Source of the DNA: an uncultured Dehalococcoidia bacterium
GTDB taxonomy: Bacteria > Chloroflexota > Dehalococcoidia > Tepidiformales > Tepidiformaceae
Length of the DNA stretch: 9,134 bases
Assembly (NCBI GenBank): GCA_937954195.1
Contig: CALFYR010000532.1
Coordinates: 1 to 9,134 of the forward strand
Reading direction: 5' to 3'
The translations under genes were made by a program, and so were the position numbers. How positions within the stretch are numbered: the stretch's first letter is position 1; each line of letters starts with the position of its first letter. This document shows positions 1 through 7,269 of this stretch, one piece after another. The notes beneath the pieces were generated by a model. The model did no database searches, was not told where the DNA came from, and was given only the letters and a program-made list of their open reading frames with translations.

Positions 1-129
1 GACGTGCTGGCGGAGGTAGCCCGGGGTATCGATGTTCGCGATGTTGTTGGAGATCGCGCCCTGCCGGCGGGAGAGGCCGTTCAGCCATCCATGGAGCAGG
101 TTCACGCTCGCATCACCAATGGGGTTCAT
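1..129 (-). CDS. flgB: Flagellar basal-body rod protein FlgB, N-terminal part (truncated by window edge)
   Basis: The 43 visible codons carry the N-terminal rod/hook-family signature: an amphipathic helix followed by SNNIANIDTPGY at about residues 27-38. This is the pattern of flagellar axial proteins, and DTPGY so close to the N-terminus fits FlgB best. FlgB forms the proximal rod that connects the MS ring to the distal rod and is exported by the flagellar type III apparatus. The start is ATG at 129, preceded by GAGGTG, and it overlaps the fliJ stop as ATGA, so translation is probably coupled to fliJ. Position as the last visible gene of the fliFGHIJ block supports a flagellar role. FlgC or FlgK share the motif and cannot be fully excluded from so short a piece. 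Confidence 0.78.
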   Translation of the reverse strand, partial: MNPIGDASVNLLHGWLNGLSRRQGAISNNIANIDTPGYLRQHV

Positions 130-578
130 GCGGCACCTCTTTCGTTTGGACGCTGCCAGCGCGTGACAGCGAGTTCGTCGATGAGCCTGAGTTCAGCGCG
201 GTTCCGCGCGACGCGTTCTTCTTCGAGCCGCTTTTCGAGGAGGGCGTCCATCGCCTTCCGGTCCCGGCGGCGGAGCATGAGCTCGCTCCGTTCCTCTTCC
301 ACGTCGTTGGCCGACGTGGCGAGGGCGGCCGCGCGGGCGGAGATTTCGCGATCGACGCGGCGGAGGTAGAGCATGCCCGCTTCGAGATCGGCGAGGTCGA
401 TGGGACCGGAGCCAACGGGTGCATCGAGGAGGGATTCTCGGTTCGCCTTCGACTCGTTGAGGGCCTCTTCGCGGCGCGTGTAGAGGCGGAGCGCTTCGGC
501 GAGCTCCATCTCCTGGAGGCGTTCGAGGCGCTCACGCTGCTTCACTAAACGCTTCAACCGTTGCGGTGTCAGCGACAT
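126..578 (-). CDS. fliJ: Flagellar export protein FliJ
   Basis: This 150-residue protein is almost all charged alpha-helix (repeated RLERLQEMELAEAL and RRRDRKAMDALLEKRLEEE patterns). That is the two-helix coiled coil expected of FliJ, whose usual length is about 145-150. FliJ is the central stalk of the flagellar export ATPase ring; it couples the FliI hexamer to the FlhA export gate and recycles chaperones. I chose ATG at 578 because a perfect AGGAGG lies six bases upstream; the frame runs further upstream only inside the end of fliI. The first 47 bases overlap the fliI 3' end, and the stop overlaps the flgB start as ATGA. Sequence conservation in this family is low, so the call rests on length, coiled coil and gene order directly after fliI. 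Confidence 0.88.
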   Translation of the reverse strand: MSLTPQRLKRLVKQRERLERLQEMELAEALRLYTRREEALNESKANRESLLDAPVGSGPIDLADLEAGMLYLRRVDREISARAAALATSANDVEEERSELMLRRRDRKAMDALLEKRLEEERVARNRAELRLIDELAVTRWQRPNERGAA

Positions 579-1911
579 CGGGCACCTCCTCTGCTGTGAG
601 TGTCTCCGGCGCGAAGATGCCTTCGAGGGCACGGACCGAGTGTTCGAAGGGCGTGCTTTCGTGGGGCTGCTGCCGGAGGTAGATGTTGAACGTGGGCATC
701 AGGTCGATGGCGTTATCGACCTGGGGGTCGCTGCCGCGGACGTACGCGCCGATTGAGATGAGGTCACGGGAATCGGCGTGGGCGGCCAGGAGCTGGCGCA
801 TTTCGCGGGCCGCCTGGGCGTGGGAAGGCGCGGATACGCGATCCATCAGGCGGCTGACGCTGTTGAGCACATCGATGGGCGGGTAGTGGCCGGCGCTGGC
901 GAGCGAGCGCTTGAGGACGACGTGGCCATCGAGGGTGGCGCGGGCGAGGTCGGCAATTGGCTCATCCATATCCTCGCCATCGACGAGGACGGTGTAGATG
1001 GCCGTGATGGAGCCGTGCAGTGCCGGCCCGGCGCGTTCCATGAGGTGGGGGAGCATGGCGAAGACGCTCGGCGGGTAGCCCTTGGTGGTTGGCGGTTCGC
1101 CGGCGGCCAGGCCGATTTCGCGCTGGGCCATGGCGACGCGGGTGAGGCTATCGAAGAGGAGGAGGACATCCTTCCCTTCCGCGCGGAAGGCTTCGGCAAT
1201 GGCGGTTGCGGTGCGGGCGGCGCTGATGCGCATGGCGGCGGGGTTGTCGCCGGTGGAGGCGACGACGACGCAGTTCTTGAGCGCATCGAGACCGAGATCG
1301 TGTTCGATGAAGTCGCGCACTTCGCGGCCTCGTTCACCGATGAGGGCGATGACCGTGACATCCGCCTGGGCGCCGCGGGCGAGCATTCCGAGGAGCGTGC
1401 TCTAGACCACAGCAGAGCCGGCGCAGATGGCGACGCGCTGGCCTTTACCGAGGGTCAGGAGGCCGTCGATCGCGCGGACGCCCGTCGGCAGGCATTCCGA
1501 AATCGGGGTTCGATGGAGCGGATGCGGAGGTTCGGCGTGGGTGGAGACCCAGCGAACGCCGGAGGGTTCTTCACCGCCATCCATGGGGCGGCCAAGCCCA
1601 TCGAGGACGCGACCGAGCAGCGACGGGCCGACGGGCGCGGACGCGGTCCGCCCGGTGGCGTGGATGCGAGACCCTGCGATGTCATTGCCGCGGTCCAGCA
1701 GGGCGAGGTAGCTATGGCTGCCGCTGGCTCCGGCGCACTCGACCGCGATGGGGCGACCGGCGGGGTCTTCGACGAAGGCGAGTTCACGCGGCTGCAGGTT
1801 GATACCGGTGGCGGTGGCCATCTCGCCGGAGGCATGCAGGACGGTGCCCTGGCGCGCGTGGACGGCGGCGGTGGCGGCAGCTTCGACGAGGGCGTCGAGC
1901 GTGGCGTTCAT
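532..1911 (-). pseudogene. fliI: Flagellar export ATPase FliI, interrupted by an in-frame amber codon at the Walker A lysine
   Basis: The reading frame is continuous for 459 codons, the usual FliI length, apart from one TAG at codon 170 (1402-1404). FliI is the F1-beta-like ATPase that forms a hexamer under the export gate. The N-terminal half has the family patterns LLGRVLDGLGRPMD and TGVRAIDGLLTLGKGQR. The P-loop, expected to be close to GSGVGKST, reads GSAVV-stop-ST. After the stop come S-T-L-L-G-M-L-A-R, the catalytic-glutamate motif GERGREV (Glu about 193), Walker B VLLLFDS (Asp about 254) and QREIGLAAGEPP. The Lys-Glu spacing of 23 matches Salmonella K188/E211. The start is ATG at 1911, with GAGGAA upstream and an ATGA overlap with fliH. 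Everything but the P-loop looks selected, so the lesion is either very recent, a sequence error, or a recoding or null-ATPase event. Internal initiation at ATG 1386 would lack the P-loop and has no good binding site. Confidence 0.9.
585..590 (-). promoter_or_regulatory. Ribosome binding site of fliJ
   Basis: A perfect AGGAGG on the minus strand sits six bases before the ATG at 578. It lies inside the last codons of fliI, so fliJ has its own strong initiation signal despite the overlap, and it fixes the fliJ start. Confidence 0.8.
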
Positions 1912-2615
1912 GCGGCTTCCTCGCCGGAGGCGTTCCGGATGGCGAGTTCCATCAGGGCGACGCGCGAGTCGAGAGTGGCATCGATATGGCCGTTGCGGAG
2001 GTCGACCAGGCAGCCGCCGACTTCGACCGCCTCGTCGGGCCGAACGTAGTGAGCGACATCGACGAGGGTGGCTTTGACGGCCGGCTCAATGGCGGGGTTC
2101 ACGCGGATGGCGACTATCTCCTGGCTGGAGGCACTGCGGAGGGCATCCGAGATCGCGGCGACAGTCCGGGTGGGGTCCTCGTCGTAGTACTCGCCGACGA
2201 TGCGGCGGACCGCCACGAGGACGGCGCGTGTGATCACGCTCATGGATTCGGCGGCGACCTGGTCGCGGATGGTAGCGCCCTCGGCGGCAGCATCCTGGAG
2301 AAGGGCGAGGAGTTGTTCGGCCTGCGCCTGAGCGGCAGCGAAGCCCTGCTGAGCGCCCTGTTCGCGCGCTTCGGCGGCGATGGCGGCGGCCTGGGCGTGG
2401 GCTTCGGCGACGATCGCGGCCGCGCGAGCTTCGGCACTGGCGAGGACCTCGCTGGAACGCGTGTCGGCTGCCGAGAGGATCTGGGCGGCCGTCGCGACGG
2501 GACCAACGCCCGGCAAGGCCTGCCGCTGGGGGACGCCACCGAGGACGACAACGTCGTCGTCGTGGGCCGCGGCGGAGCGGATGACGCGCGGGGGCCTAGC
2601 CAACGAGCTCATCAT
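1908..2615 (-). CDS. fliH: Flagellar export ATPase regulator FliH
   Basis: The protein is about 235 residues. It has a variable N-terminus, a long Ala/Gln/Glu-rich helical stretch (EAHAQAAAIAAEAREQGAQQ, about residues 69-88) and a C-terminal domain containing EVGGCLVDLRNGHIDATLDSR (about residues 200-220). This is the layout of FliH and the related stator subunits of type III secretion and V/F-type ATPases. FliH dimerises, binds the FliI N-terminus and holds the ATPase at the C ring. It lies between fliG and fliI as usual, overlapping fliG at its start and fliI by ATGA at its end. The start is uncertain: ATGs at 2615 and 2612 and GTGs at 2624-2618 are in frame, none with a good Shine-Dalgarno site. 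I prefer 2615, and initiation is probably coupled to fliG termination. The N-terminal residues before about 25 look non-conserved. Confidence 0.87.
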   Translation of the reverse strand: MMSSLARPPRVIRSAAAHDDDVVVLGGVPQRQALPGVGPVATAAQILSAADTRSSEVLASAEARAAAIVAEAHAQAAAIAAEAREQGAQQGFAAAQAQAEQLLALLQDAAAEGATIRDQVAAESMSVITRAVLVAVRRIVGEYYDEDPTRTVAAISDALRSASSQEIVAIRVNPAIEPAVKATLVDVAHYVRPDEAVEVGGCLVDLRNGHIDATLDSRVALMELAIRNASGEEAA

Positions 2616-3618
2616 CACCACCACGTGCGATTACGATTTCTTCGGCCTCATCCAGCCGGCGGATGACTTCGACAATGCGCTGCTGCGCTTCTTCCACCTG
2701 CCGGAGGCGGACCGGGCCGGAGGCGTCCATGTCCTCCTTCATCATTTGAGCCGCGCGTGTGGACATGTTGCGCAAGATGCATTCCTTGACGGTCTCCGGG
2801 GTGGCCTTGAGGGCGAGCGCGAGGTCGCGGACTTCAACCTCCCGGAGGATGCGCTGGATAGAGCGGTCATCCAGCGCGGCGACGTTTTCGAAGACGAACA
2901 TGCGCTTCTTGACCTGCTCGGCAAGCTCGGGCTCGTTGTCCTCGAGCGCTTCGATGATGGTCTTCTCGGTCATGCGGCTGGATTGCTTCAGAAGCTGGAC
3001 CAGCACCTCGATACCGCCGACCGTCTGCGTCTGGCGGGTCGGCTGGAGGACGGCGCTGAGCTTGCGGCGCAGGACGGCTTCGACCTCGTTCACGATTTCC
3101 GGGTTGGCGCGATCCATCAGGGCGATGCGCTGCGCGACATCGGCGGCCATTTCGGGTTCGAGGCCGGCGAGCACCTGGGCCGCCTTTTCGGACTGGAGGA
3201 ACGAGGTGAGCAGGGCGATGGTCTGGGGATGCTCGTTGCTCAGGAAGTTCACGAGCTGCTGGACGTTCAGGTGGCGAAGGAAGCCGAAGGGGACGGTCGG
3301 CGAAGTGGCCGAGAGCCGGTCGATGAGCTCGGTCGCCTTCTCTTCGCCAAGGGCCAGGCGGAGGAGGTCTTCGGCGTATTCCAGGCCGCCGAGCGAGATG
3401 ACGTTGCGCGCGACCGCGGACTGTTCGAACTGGTCGACGACCTCTTTGCGCTGATCGGGCTGGAGTTCGCCCATCGCGCTGATTTCCCACGTGAGGCGTT
3501 CGATGTCCTCGTCCGAAAGATGGCGCAGGACTTCGGCCGAGCGCTCTTTGCCGAGCGTAATCAGCAGGGCCGCAGCCTTCTTTCGTCCTTTCAGCCGGTC
3601 GGCTTCGCGCGAAATCAC
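2596..3618 (-). CDS. fliG: Flagellar motor switch protein FliG
   Basis: This 340-residue protein matches FliG from end to end and has the usual length. The N-terminal third is the FliF-binding domain, starting around KKAAALLITLG. The middle domain carries the EHPQ motif at residues 129-132. The C-terminal torque domain starts near MFVFEN (240-245) and continues with DDRSIQRILREV, LRNMSTRAA and GPVRLRQVE. That domain carries the charged residues that face the MotA stator. FliG couples ion flow through MotAB to rotation of the MS/C ring. The start is GTG at 3618, with GGGGAG about nine bases upstream lying over the end of fliF; the two genes are six bases apart. Its end overlaps the fliH start. 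The stop codon is TAG, which matters for judging the amber codon in fliI. Confidence 0.97.
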   Translation of the reverse strand: MISREADRLKGRKKAAALLITLGKERSAEVLRHLSDEDIERLTWEISAMGELQPDQRKEVVDQFEQSAVARNVISLGGLEYAEDLLRLALGEEKATELIDRLSATSPTVPFGFLRHLNVQQLVNFLSNEHPQTIALLTSFLQSEKAAQVLAGLEPEMAADVAQRIALMDRANPEIVNEVEAVLRRKLSAVLQPTRQTQTVGGIEVLVQLLKQSSRMTEKTIIEALEDNEPELAEQVKKRMFVFENVAALDDRSIQRILREVEVRDLALALKATPETVKECILRNMSTRAAQMMKEDMDASGPVRLRQVEEAQQRIVEVIRRLDEAEEIVIARGGDDELVG

Positions 3619-3624
3619 GGTTGA

Positions 3625-5205
3625 TTACTCCCCTTCACGCATCCAGGTCTGGACCACGTCGGCGACGGCGCGGGGGTTCGCTTCGGCGAGCTTGAGGACG
3701 CGCTCCTCGTGCGGGTCGGGCGCCTGTTCGAGCTCCGGAAGGTTCTCCTTGCCCTGGGGCAGGGCGGCGAGGGCAGCGGCGGCCGTGGACGTCGCGGTCG
3801 CGAGCTGGGGTTGCATCGGCGTCGGCATGAAGGCGAACTGGCGCTTGCTGAGCGAGCGGAGCAGGAGCATGACGAGGATGAAGCCGAGGATGATGGCCAG
3901 GATCGGAAGGAGGAGCTTGAGATAGCTCAGATAGGTCTCCAGGCCGTTGCCGGCGACGCCGACGAGGTCGTTCACAACGCTCTCATCGAACGGCAGGCGG
4001 GTGACGCTGAGCTGGTCTCCGCGGGTCTGGTCGAGACCGACGGCTGCGGCGACGGCGCTGGTGATGGCCGATTCCTGGGCCGCGGTGATGCTCTCATCGA
4101 GGACGACCGAGACGCTGAGACGTTCGACTGAGCCGGGCGCGCGGACCGTGGTCGAGGAGACCTGGGGAATTTCCCAGTTCGTGGTGGTTTCGGTGCGGGA
4201 GTAGTCGCTGTTGCCGTTCCCGGCGTTTGCGGCGTTGCCGTCACCCGTGTTGCCATCGGTGCCGGGGATGGTGCCGACAGTGAGGTTGTTGCCGGTGAAC
4301 GTTTCCTCGGTGGTCGTCTGACTGCGGGGGATGGCCTGGTCCTGGGTGCCGAACTGCTGCTCTTCCTGGGTGACCTGATCGAAGTTGAGCTCGGCGCGGA
4401 CGGTAACTGCGCTGCGGCCGGCCCCGACCACGCGGGCGAGGGTATCGGTGACATCGCGCTGGAGAGCGAGTTCGTACTGGCGCTGGAGGTCCATCTGGGT
4501 GGCGGTGCCGCCGGTGGAGAACATGCCCTCGGAGACGGCGCCATCGAAAAGGACGCGGCCGGAGTCATCGATGATGGTGACGCCGCTGGATTCGAGGCCT
4601 TCGACGGAGTTCGTCACGAGGTTGGTAATGCCGCGGACCTGTTCTTCATTGAGGCGCGCTCCAGGTTGAAGCTGAAGCAGCACGCTGGCCGTGGGATCGA
4701 CCTGGTCTTCGACGAAGAGCGCATCTTCGGGGATGGAGATGTGGACGCGGCTGGCCTGCACGCCGTTGAGCGTGTTGATGGAACGGGCCAGTTCGCCTTC
4801 GAGCCCGCGGCGGAAGTTGACCTGCTGGACGAAGTCGGTAGCGCCGAAGTTGGTCTCGTCGAAGATTTCGAGGCCGACGGAGCTACCGGTGGCGAGGCCC
4901 GCGGAGGCAAGCATGATGCGGACTTCGGCGACCTTGTTCGCGGGGACTGAAACGGTGGAGCCACCTCCGCCGAGTTCGTAGGGAATGCCTTCGGCCTCGA
5001 GTTCATCGGCGATGGCCGCTGTGTCTTCGGGGGCGAGGCCGCTCAGGGCGACCACCATCTTTGGCTGGCTCGAAGCGATGAACACAAAATAGAGGACCAC
5101 AACCGCCGCGACGGCGATGCCGCCGAGCATGAACTGGCGGGTCTGTGGGAGCGCGTTCCAGCGCTCGATGAGCGGCCCAACTGGTGTGTTCTGAAGATTC
5201 CCCAC
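3625..5205 (-). CDS. fliF: Flagellar MS-ring protein FliF
   Basis: From the preferred start the protein has 526 residues, normal for FliF. A first membrane helix lies at about residues 26-44. Next come the ring-building domains, with the YscJ-like pattern VSVPANKVAEVRIMLASAGL and RVHISIPEDALF. A Gly/Asn/Thr-rich variable loop is followed by the second helix at about 429-451. The cytoplasmic tail ends in VLKLAEANPRAVADVVQTWMREGE-type sequence, the FliG-binding motif. It assembles in the inner membrane as the MS ring, the platform for rod, switch and export gate. The frame also has an upstream GTG at 5241, but no Shine-Dalgarno precedes it. GTG at 5205 has GGAGG five bases upstream, so I start there. 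It is the first gene of the visible flagellar block. fliE, which often precedes it, is absent here. Confidence 0.95.
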   Translation of the reverse strand: MGNLQNTPVGPLIERWNALPQTRQFMLGGIAVAAVVVLYFVFIASSQPKMVVALSGLAPEDTAAIADELEAEGIPYELGGGGSTVSVPANKVAEVRIMLASAGLATGSSVGLEIFDETNFGATDFVQQVNFRRGLEGELARSINTLNGVQASRVHISIPEDALFVEDQVDPTASVLLQLQPGARLNEEQVRGITNLVTNSVEGLESSGVTIIDDSGRVLFDGAVSEGMFSTGGTATQMDLQRQYELALQRDVTDTLARVVGAGRSAVTVRAELNFDQVTQEEQQFGTQDQAIPRSQTTTEETFTGNNLTVGTIPGTDGNTGDGNAANAGNGNSDYSRTETTTNWEIPQVSSTTVRAPGSVERLSVSVVLDESITAAQESAITSAVAAAVGLDQTRGDQLSVTRLPFDESVVNDLVGVAGNGLETYLSYLKLLLPILAIILGFILVMLLLRSLSKRQFAFMPTPMQPQLATATSTAAAALAALPQGKENLPELEQAPDPHEERVLKLAEANPRAVADVVQTWMREGE

Positions 5206-5210
5206 GTAGT

Positions 5211-5215
5211 CCTCC
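5211..5215 (-). promoter_or_regulatory. Ribosome binding site deciding the fliF start
   Basis: GGAGG on the minus strand lies five bases before the GTG at 5205. The alternative GTG at 5241 lacks any purine-rich site, so the shorter FliF is favoured. Confidence 0.65.
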
Positions 5216-5271
5216 GGTCGAACGCGGCTTAGTACCGTCACTGGAGACTAGCGATGGGGTTGGCGGGGGCG

Positions 5272-5290
5272 CATTGGGGAGTCCCCGATG
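5272..5290. repeat. Short inverted repeat (hairpin) in the fliF leader
   Basis: CATTGGGG, three bases AGT, then CCCCGATG: an eight-base-pair inverted repeat with one T/G position. It folds perfectly with a G-U pair in plus-strand RNA and with one C-A mismatch in minus-strand RNA. It lies about 67 bases upstream of the fliF start, between the LLM oxidoreductase gene and the flagellar block. No T-tract follows, so an operator or leader structure is more likely than a terminator. No clear -35/-10 pair could be assigned in this gap. A weak four-base stem (5328-5339) followed on the minus strand by TTTT (5322-5325) may end the upstream oxidoreductase transcript. Confidence 0.45.
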
Positions 5291-5357
5291 TGCGCGTGGA
5301 TGTTCCGTGTAGCGCCGGGAGAAAACCCCGATCTTTCGGTCAGGGTGGGCCTGATAC

Positions 5358-6212
5358 CTAAGGGTTCATCTGCGGGGGGCCGGCTGCGATGCGCTCACGG
5401 ATGGCCGTGGCGGGCCAGGGATCCCAGCCGCCCCAGCGAGATGGATTGATGTTCTCCAGCCACCAGGTGACGCCGGCCGCTTCGTATCGCGAGAGAAGGG
5501 CCGTGTCGTGGGCGCCGGGCCGTGTTTCGCCGCCGCGAACGATGTCGAAGCCAGTCATCGTCTCTCGTCGGGCCGCGATGACGGCACGGATGCGTTCAAG
5601 TTCGGCGATGGCTTCATCGTCGGTGACGTTCCCGAGCGTGGGGAAGATTCCGTCCCAGCGGGCGGCGCGGAGGATGGGTGCTTCGATGCCGGCATGAGCG
5701 GCGACCCACACGGGGATGCGGGGGCGCTGAACGGGTCGCGGTCGGAACTGCTGGTCCCGAGCCGTGTAGTACGTGCCTTCGTGGGTGACGGGTTCGCCGC
5801 TCCAGAGCCGGCTTAGCAGTTCGAGTGCCTCATCGAGCATGCGGCCGCGCGTTTTGCGGTCCGCTTCGTCGCCGAGGTCGCCGAATTCCTTCTTGAAGCC
5901 GCCGATGCCAACGCCGAGGGTCAGCCGTCCGCCACTCAGGAGGTCGAGGGCGGCGGTTTCGCGGGCGAACTTCGCGGGACGGCGGCGTGGCAGAGGTGTG
6001 ACCATCGGGCCGAGGCGGAGCCGGGACGTGTTGGCGGCGACGGCGGCGAGCGTGACGGTGGCATCGCCGGAGTGGGAGTGCCACGGCGGCGCGATGTGGT
6101 CCCACGTGAAGAACCCATCCCAACCGGAGGTTTCGGCGAGGACGGCGAGTTCGGCTGCGGCGGAGGGATCGCTGAGTTCGCCAAGGAGGGGGATATGGAC
6201 GCCGAATCTCAC
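5358..6212 (-). CDS. LLM-class flavin/F420-dependent oxidoreductase
   Basis: This 284-residue protein has the luciferase-like monooxygenase TIM-barrel fold. It begins MRFGVHIPLL, has WDGFFTWDHI at about 31-40, and carries the family signature DLLSGGRLTLGVGIGG at about 90-105. The last is typical of the F420-dependent subgroup. Such enzymes reduce or oxidise small organic substrates with reduced F420 or FMN; the substrate cannot be read from sequence. The start is GTG at 6212 with GGGAGG five bases upstream. The C-terminal end with WWLENINPSRWGGWDPW resembles uncharacterised family members in actinobacteria and Chloroflexota. It faces the same way as fliF, about 150 bases upstream, and diverges from the hydratase operon. 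A link to motility is unlikely; it appears to be a stand-alone gene. The stop is TAG. Confidence 0.88.
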   Translation of the reverse strand: MRFGVHIPLLGELSDPSAAAELAVLAETSGWDGFFTWDHIAPPWHSHSGDATVTLAAVAANTSRLRLGPMVTPLPRRRPAKFARETAALDLLSGGRLTLGVGIGGFKKEFGDLGDEADRKTRGRMLDEALELLSRLWSGEPVTHEGTYYTARDQQFRPRPVQRPRIPVWVAAHAGIEAPILRAARWDGIFPTLGNVTDDEAIAELERIRAVIAARRETMTGFDIVRGGETRPGAHDTALLSRYEAAGVTWWLENINPSRWGGWDPWPATAIRERIAAGPPQMNP

Positions 6213-6331
6213 CGATGCCTCCCTCTGGCCGCAATCTAGCGGGCAGTCTACCGGAGGGCTCGCAGATTCGGTTTACGGCCTTCGGGCGGTGGCGTATTGT
6301 TTCGAGCGCACAAACTATCCGGAGGTTCTAC
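6213..6331. promoter_or_regulatory. Divergent intergenic region with candidate promoter for the hydratase operon
   Basis: This gap separates the minus-strand oxidoreductase gene from the plus-strand hydratase operon. On the plus strand TTTACG (6272-6277), a 17-base spacer and TATTGT (6295-6300) form a plausible housekeeping-sigma promoter, four of six matches in each box. It would place transcription start near 6307, leaving a leader of about 25 bases. No convincing minus-strand promoter was found, though TAGACT and TAGATT occur on that strand. No operator palindrome was seen. Confidence 0.45.
6321..6325 (+). promoter_or_regulatory. Ribosome binding site deciding the first hydratase start
   Basis: GGAGG lies six bases before GTG at 6332. 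The frame is open further upstream, but the candidate promoter at 6272-6300 and this site place translation start at 6332. Confidence 0.75.
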
Positions 6332-6820
6332 GTGACCCAGGCAGAAGCGCAGTCCCTGATCACAGACGAGATGCGCGCCCACGTGGGCAAGGAATCAGCA
6401 CCGTGGACGTGCGAAGTCGACAAAACGGCTATCCGCATTTTCGCCCGGTCGGTGGGCCACACCGATCCCATCTATTACGACGAGGCGGCGGCGAAGGCTG
6501 CGGGATACCGCAGCTTGGTGGCGCCCCCCGGCTACCTCGGGACACCGGTGTTCAACCCGAACGCCCAGGCGGCACGCGGGCGGGAGTTCGGCCCGCAGCC
6601 GAGCCGGCCGCTGAATCGCATCCTGAACGGTGGGACCGAGATCGAGTACTTCGATGACATCTGCGCGGGCGATGTGCTTACCGCCACTTCGCATACCGCC
6701 GCGTACGAAGAGCGTGAAGGCCGGCTTGGGGCGATGCTCATCACCACCAGCAAGACGGTGTACAAGAACCAGGACGGCAAGGTCGTAGCAGTTTCGACCG
6801 GCACCGGCATTCGGTACTAG
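6332..6820 (+). CDS. MaoC-family hot-dog protein, FAS1-like dehydratase-domain subunit (probable non-catalytic partner)
   Basis: This 162-residue hot-dog protein is of the FAS1-type/MaoC N-terminal dehydratase kind, with HVGKESAPWTCEVD (17-30), IRIFARSVGHTDPIYYDEAA (34-53) and GYRSLVAPPGYLGTPVF. In (R)-specific hydratases the loop reads GDxNxxHxD. Here it is GHTDPIYYD, so the catalytic Asp and His are both replaced. That pattern fits the structural subunit of heteromeric hydratases such as mycobacterial HadA-HadB. It is followed ten bases later by a catalytic-type MaoC subunit, and its stop TAG is embedded in the next gene's binding site TAGGAGG, so expression is tightly coupled. The inferred role is to bind the acyl chain while the partner hydrates trans-2-enoyl-CoA or dehydrates (3R)-hydroxyacyl-CoA. 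The start is GTG, fixed by GGAGG. The chain-length preference is unknown. Confidence 0.85.
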   Translation: MTQAEAQSLITDEMRAHVGKESAPWTCEVDKTAIRIFARSVGHTDPIYYDEAAAKAAGYRSLVAPPGYLGTPVFNPNAQAARGREFGPQPSRPLNRILNGGTEIEYFDDICAGDVLTATSHTAAYEEREGRLGAMLITTSKTVYKNQDGKVVAVSTGTGIRY

Positions 6821-6830
6821 GAGGCAAACG

Positions 6831-7250
6831 ATGGCTGTCACTTGGTCTGAGGTGAAGGAAGGGCAGGAGCTGCCCGTGTTGAAGAAGAACTGCAGCACCC
6901 AGCAGCTGGTGCTGTGGGCCGCCGGCTCCGGCGACTTCTACCAGATTCACTACGATAAGGACTTCGCGAAGGGCACGGGCCTGACGGACATCATTGTCCA
7001 TGGCGCGCTGAAGAACGCGTTCCTCGGGCAGCTGGTGCACGACTGGATCGGCAACAACGGCAAGATCCAGAAGTACGGCTGCAGCTATCGCGGCATGGAT
7101 TATCCGAACGAGGACATCCTCTGCAAGGGCGTAGTGACCAGGAAATACGAAGAGAACGGCAAAAAGCTTGCCGACCTGGAAGTGTGGACCGAAAACCCGA
7201 AGGGCGAGAAGACCACCCCGGGCACGGCCACAGTCTGGTTCAAGAACTAG
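6831..7250 (+). CDS. MaoC-family (R)-specific enoyl-CoA hydratase/dehydratase, catalytic subunit
   Basis: This 139-residue single hot-dog domain has the hydratase-2 active-site motif AAGSGDFYQIHYDKDFA at residues 30-46. Asp35 and His40 have the same five-residue spacing as the catalytic pair of PhaJ-type enoyl-CoA hydratases. The position usually held by Asn in GDxNxIH is Tyr37. VHGALKNAFLG (56-66) matches the helix that follows in the family. It should hydrate trans-2-enoyl-CoA to (3R)-hydroxyacyl-CoA, or the reverse, in the cytosol. Being short and next to a partner lacking these residues, it probably works as a heterodimer or heterotetramer. The start is ATG at 6831, with AGGAGG over the preceding stop. 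The following SDR gene supplies the matching dehydrogenase step. The stop is TAG. Confidence 0.9.
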   Translation: MAVTWSEVKEGQELPVLKKNCSTQQLVLWAAGSGDFYQIHYDKDFAKGTGLTDIIVHGALKNAFLGQLVHDWIGNNGKIQKYGCSYRGMDYPNEDILCKGVVTRKYEENGKKLADLEVWTENPKGEKTTPGTATVWFKN

Positions 7251-7269
7251 CGTTCCGGAGCACTGCCCG

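Noticed and set aside
1387..1404. A frameshift in fliI between the two open segments
   Set aside because: Both parts lie in the same frame and join without gap around a single TAG, so it is a nonsense codon and not an indel.
778..2049. Long plus-strand open frame (423 codons) opposite fliI and fliH
   Set aside because: It is Gly/Asp/Ala-rich with no family features and is antisense to clear FliI/FliH sequence; GC-rich codon bias creates such shadows.
2380..3624. Long plus-strand open frame (414 codons) opposite fliG
   Set aside because: FliG on the other strand is recognisable from end to end; the antisense frame has no domain and no proper start signal.
5206..5241. Upstream GTG at 5241 as the fliF start
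   Set aside because: No Shine-Dalgarno precedes it, while GTG at 5205 has GGAGG at ideal spacing. The upstream start remains possible.
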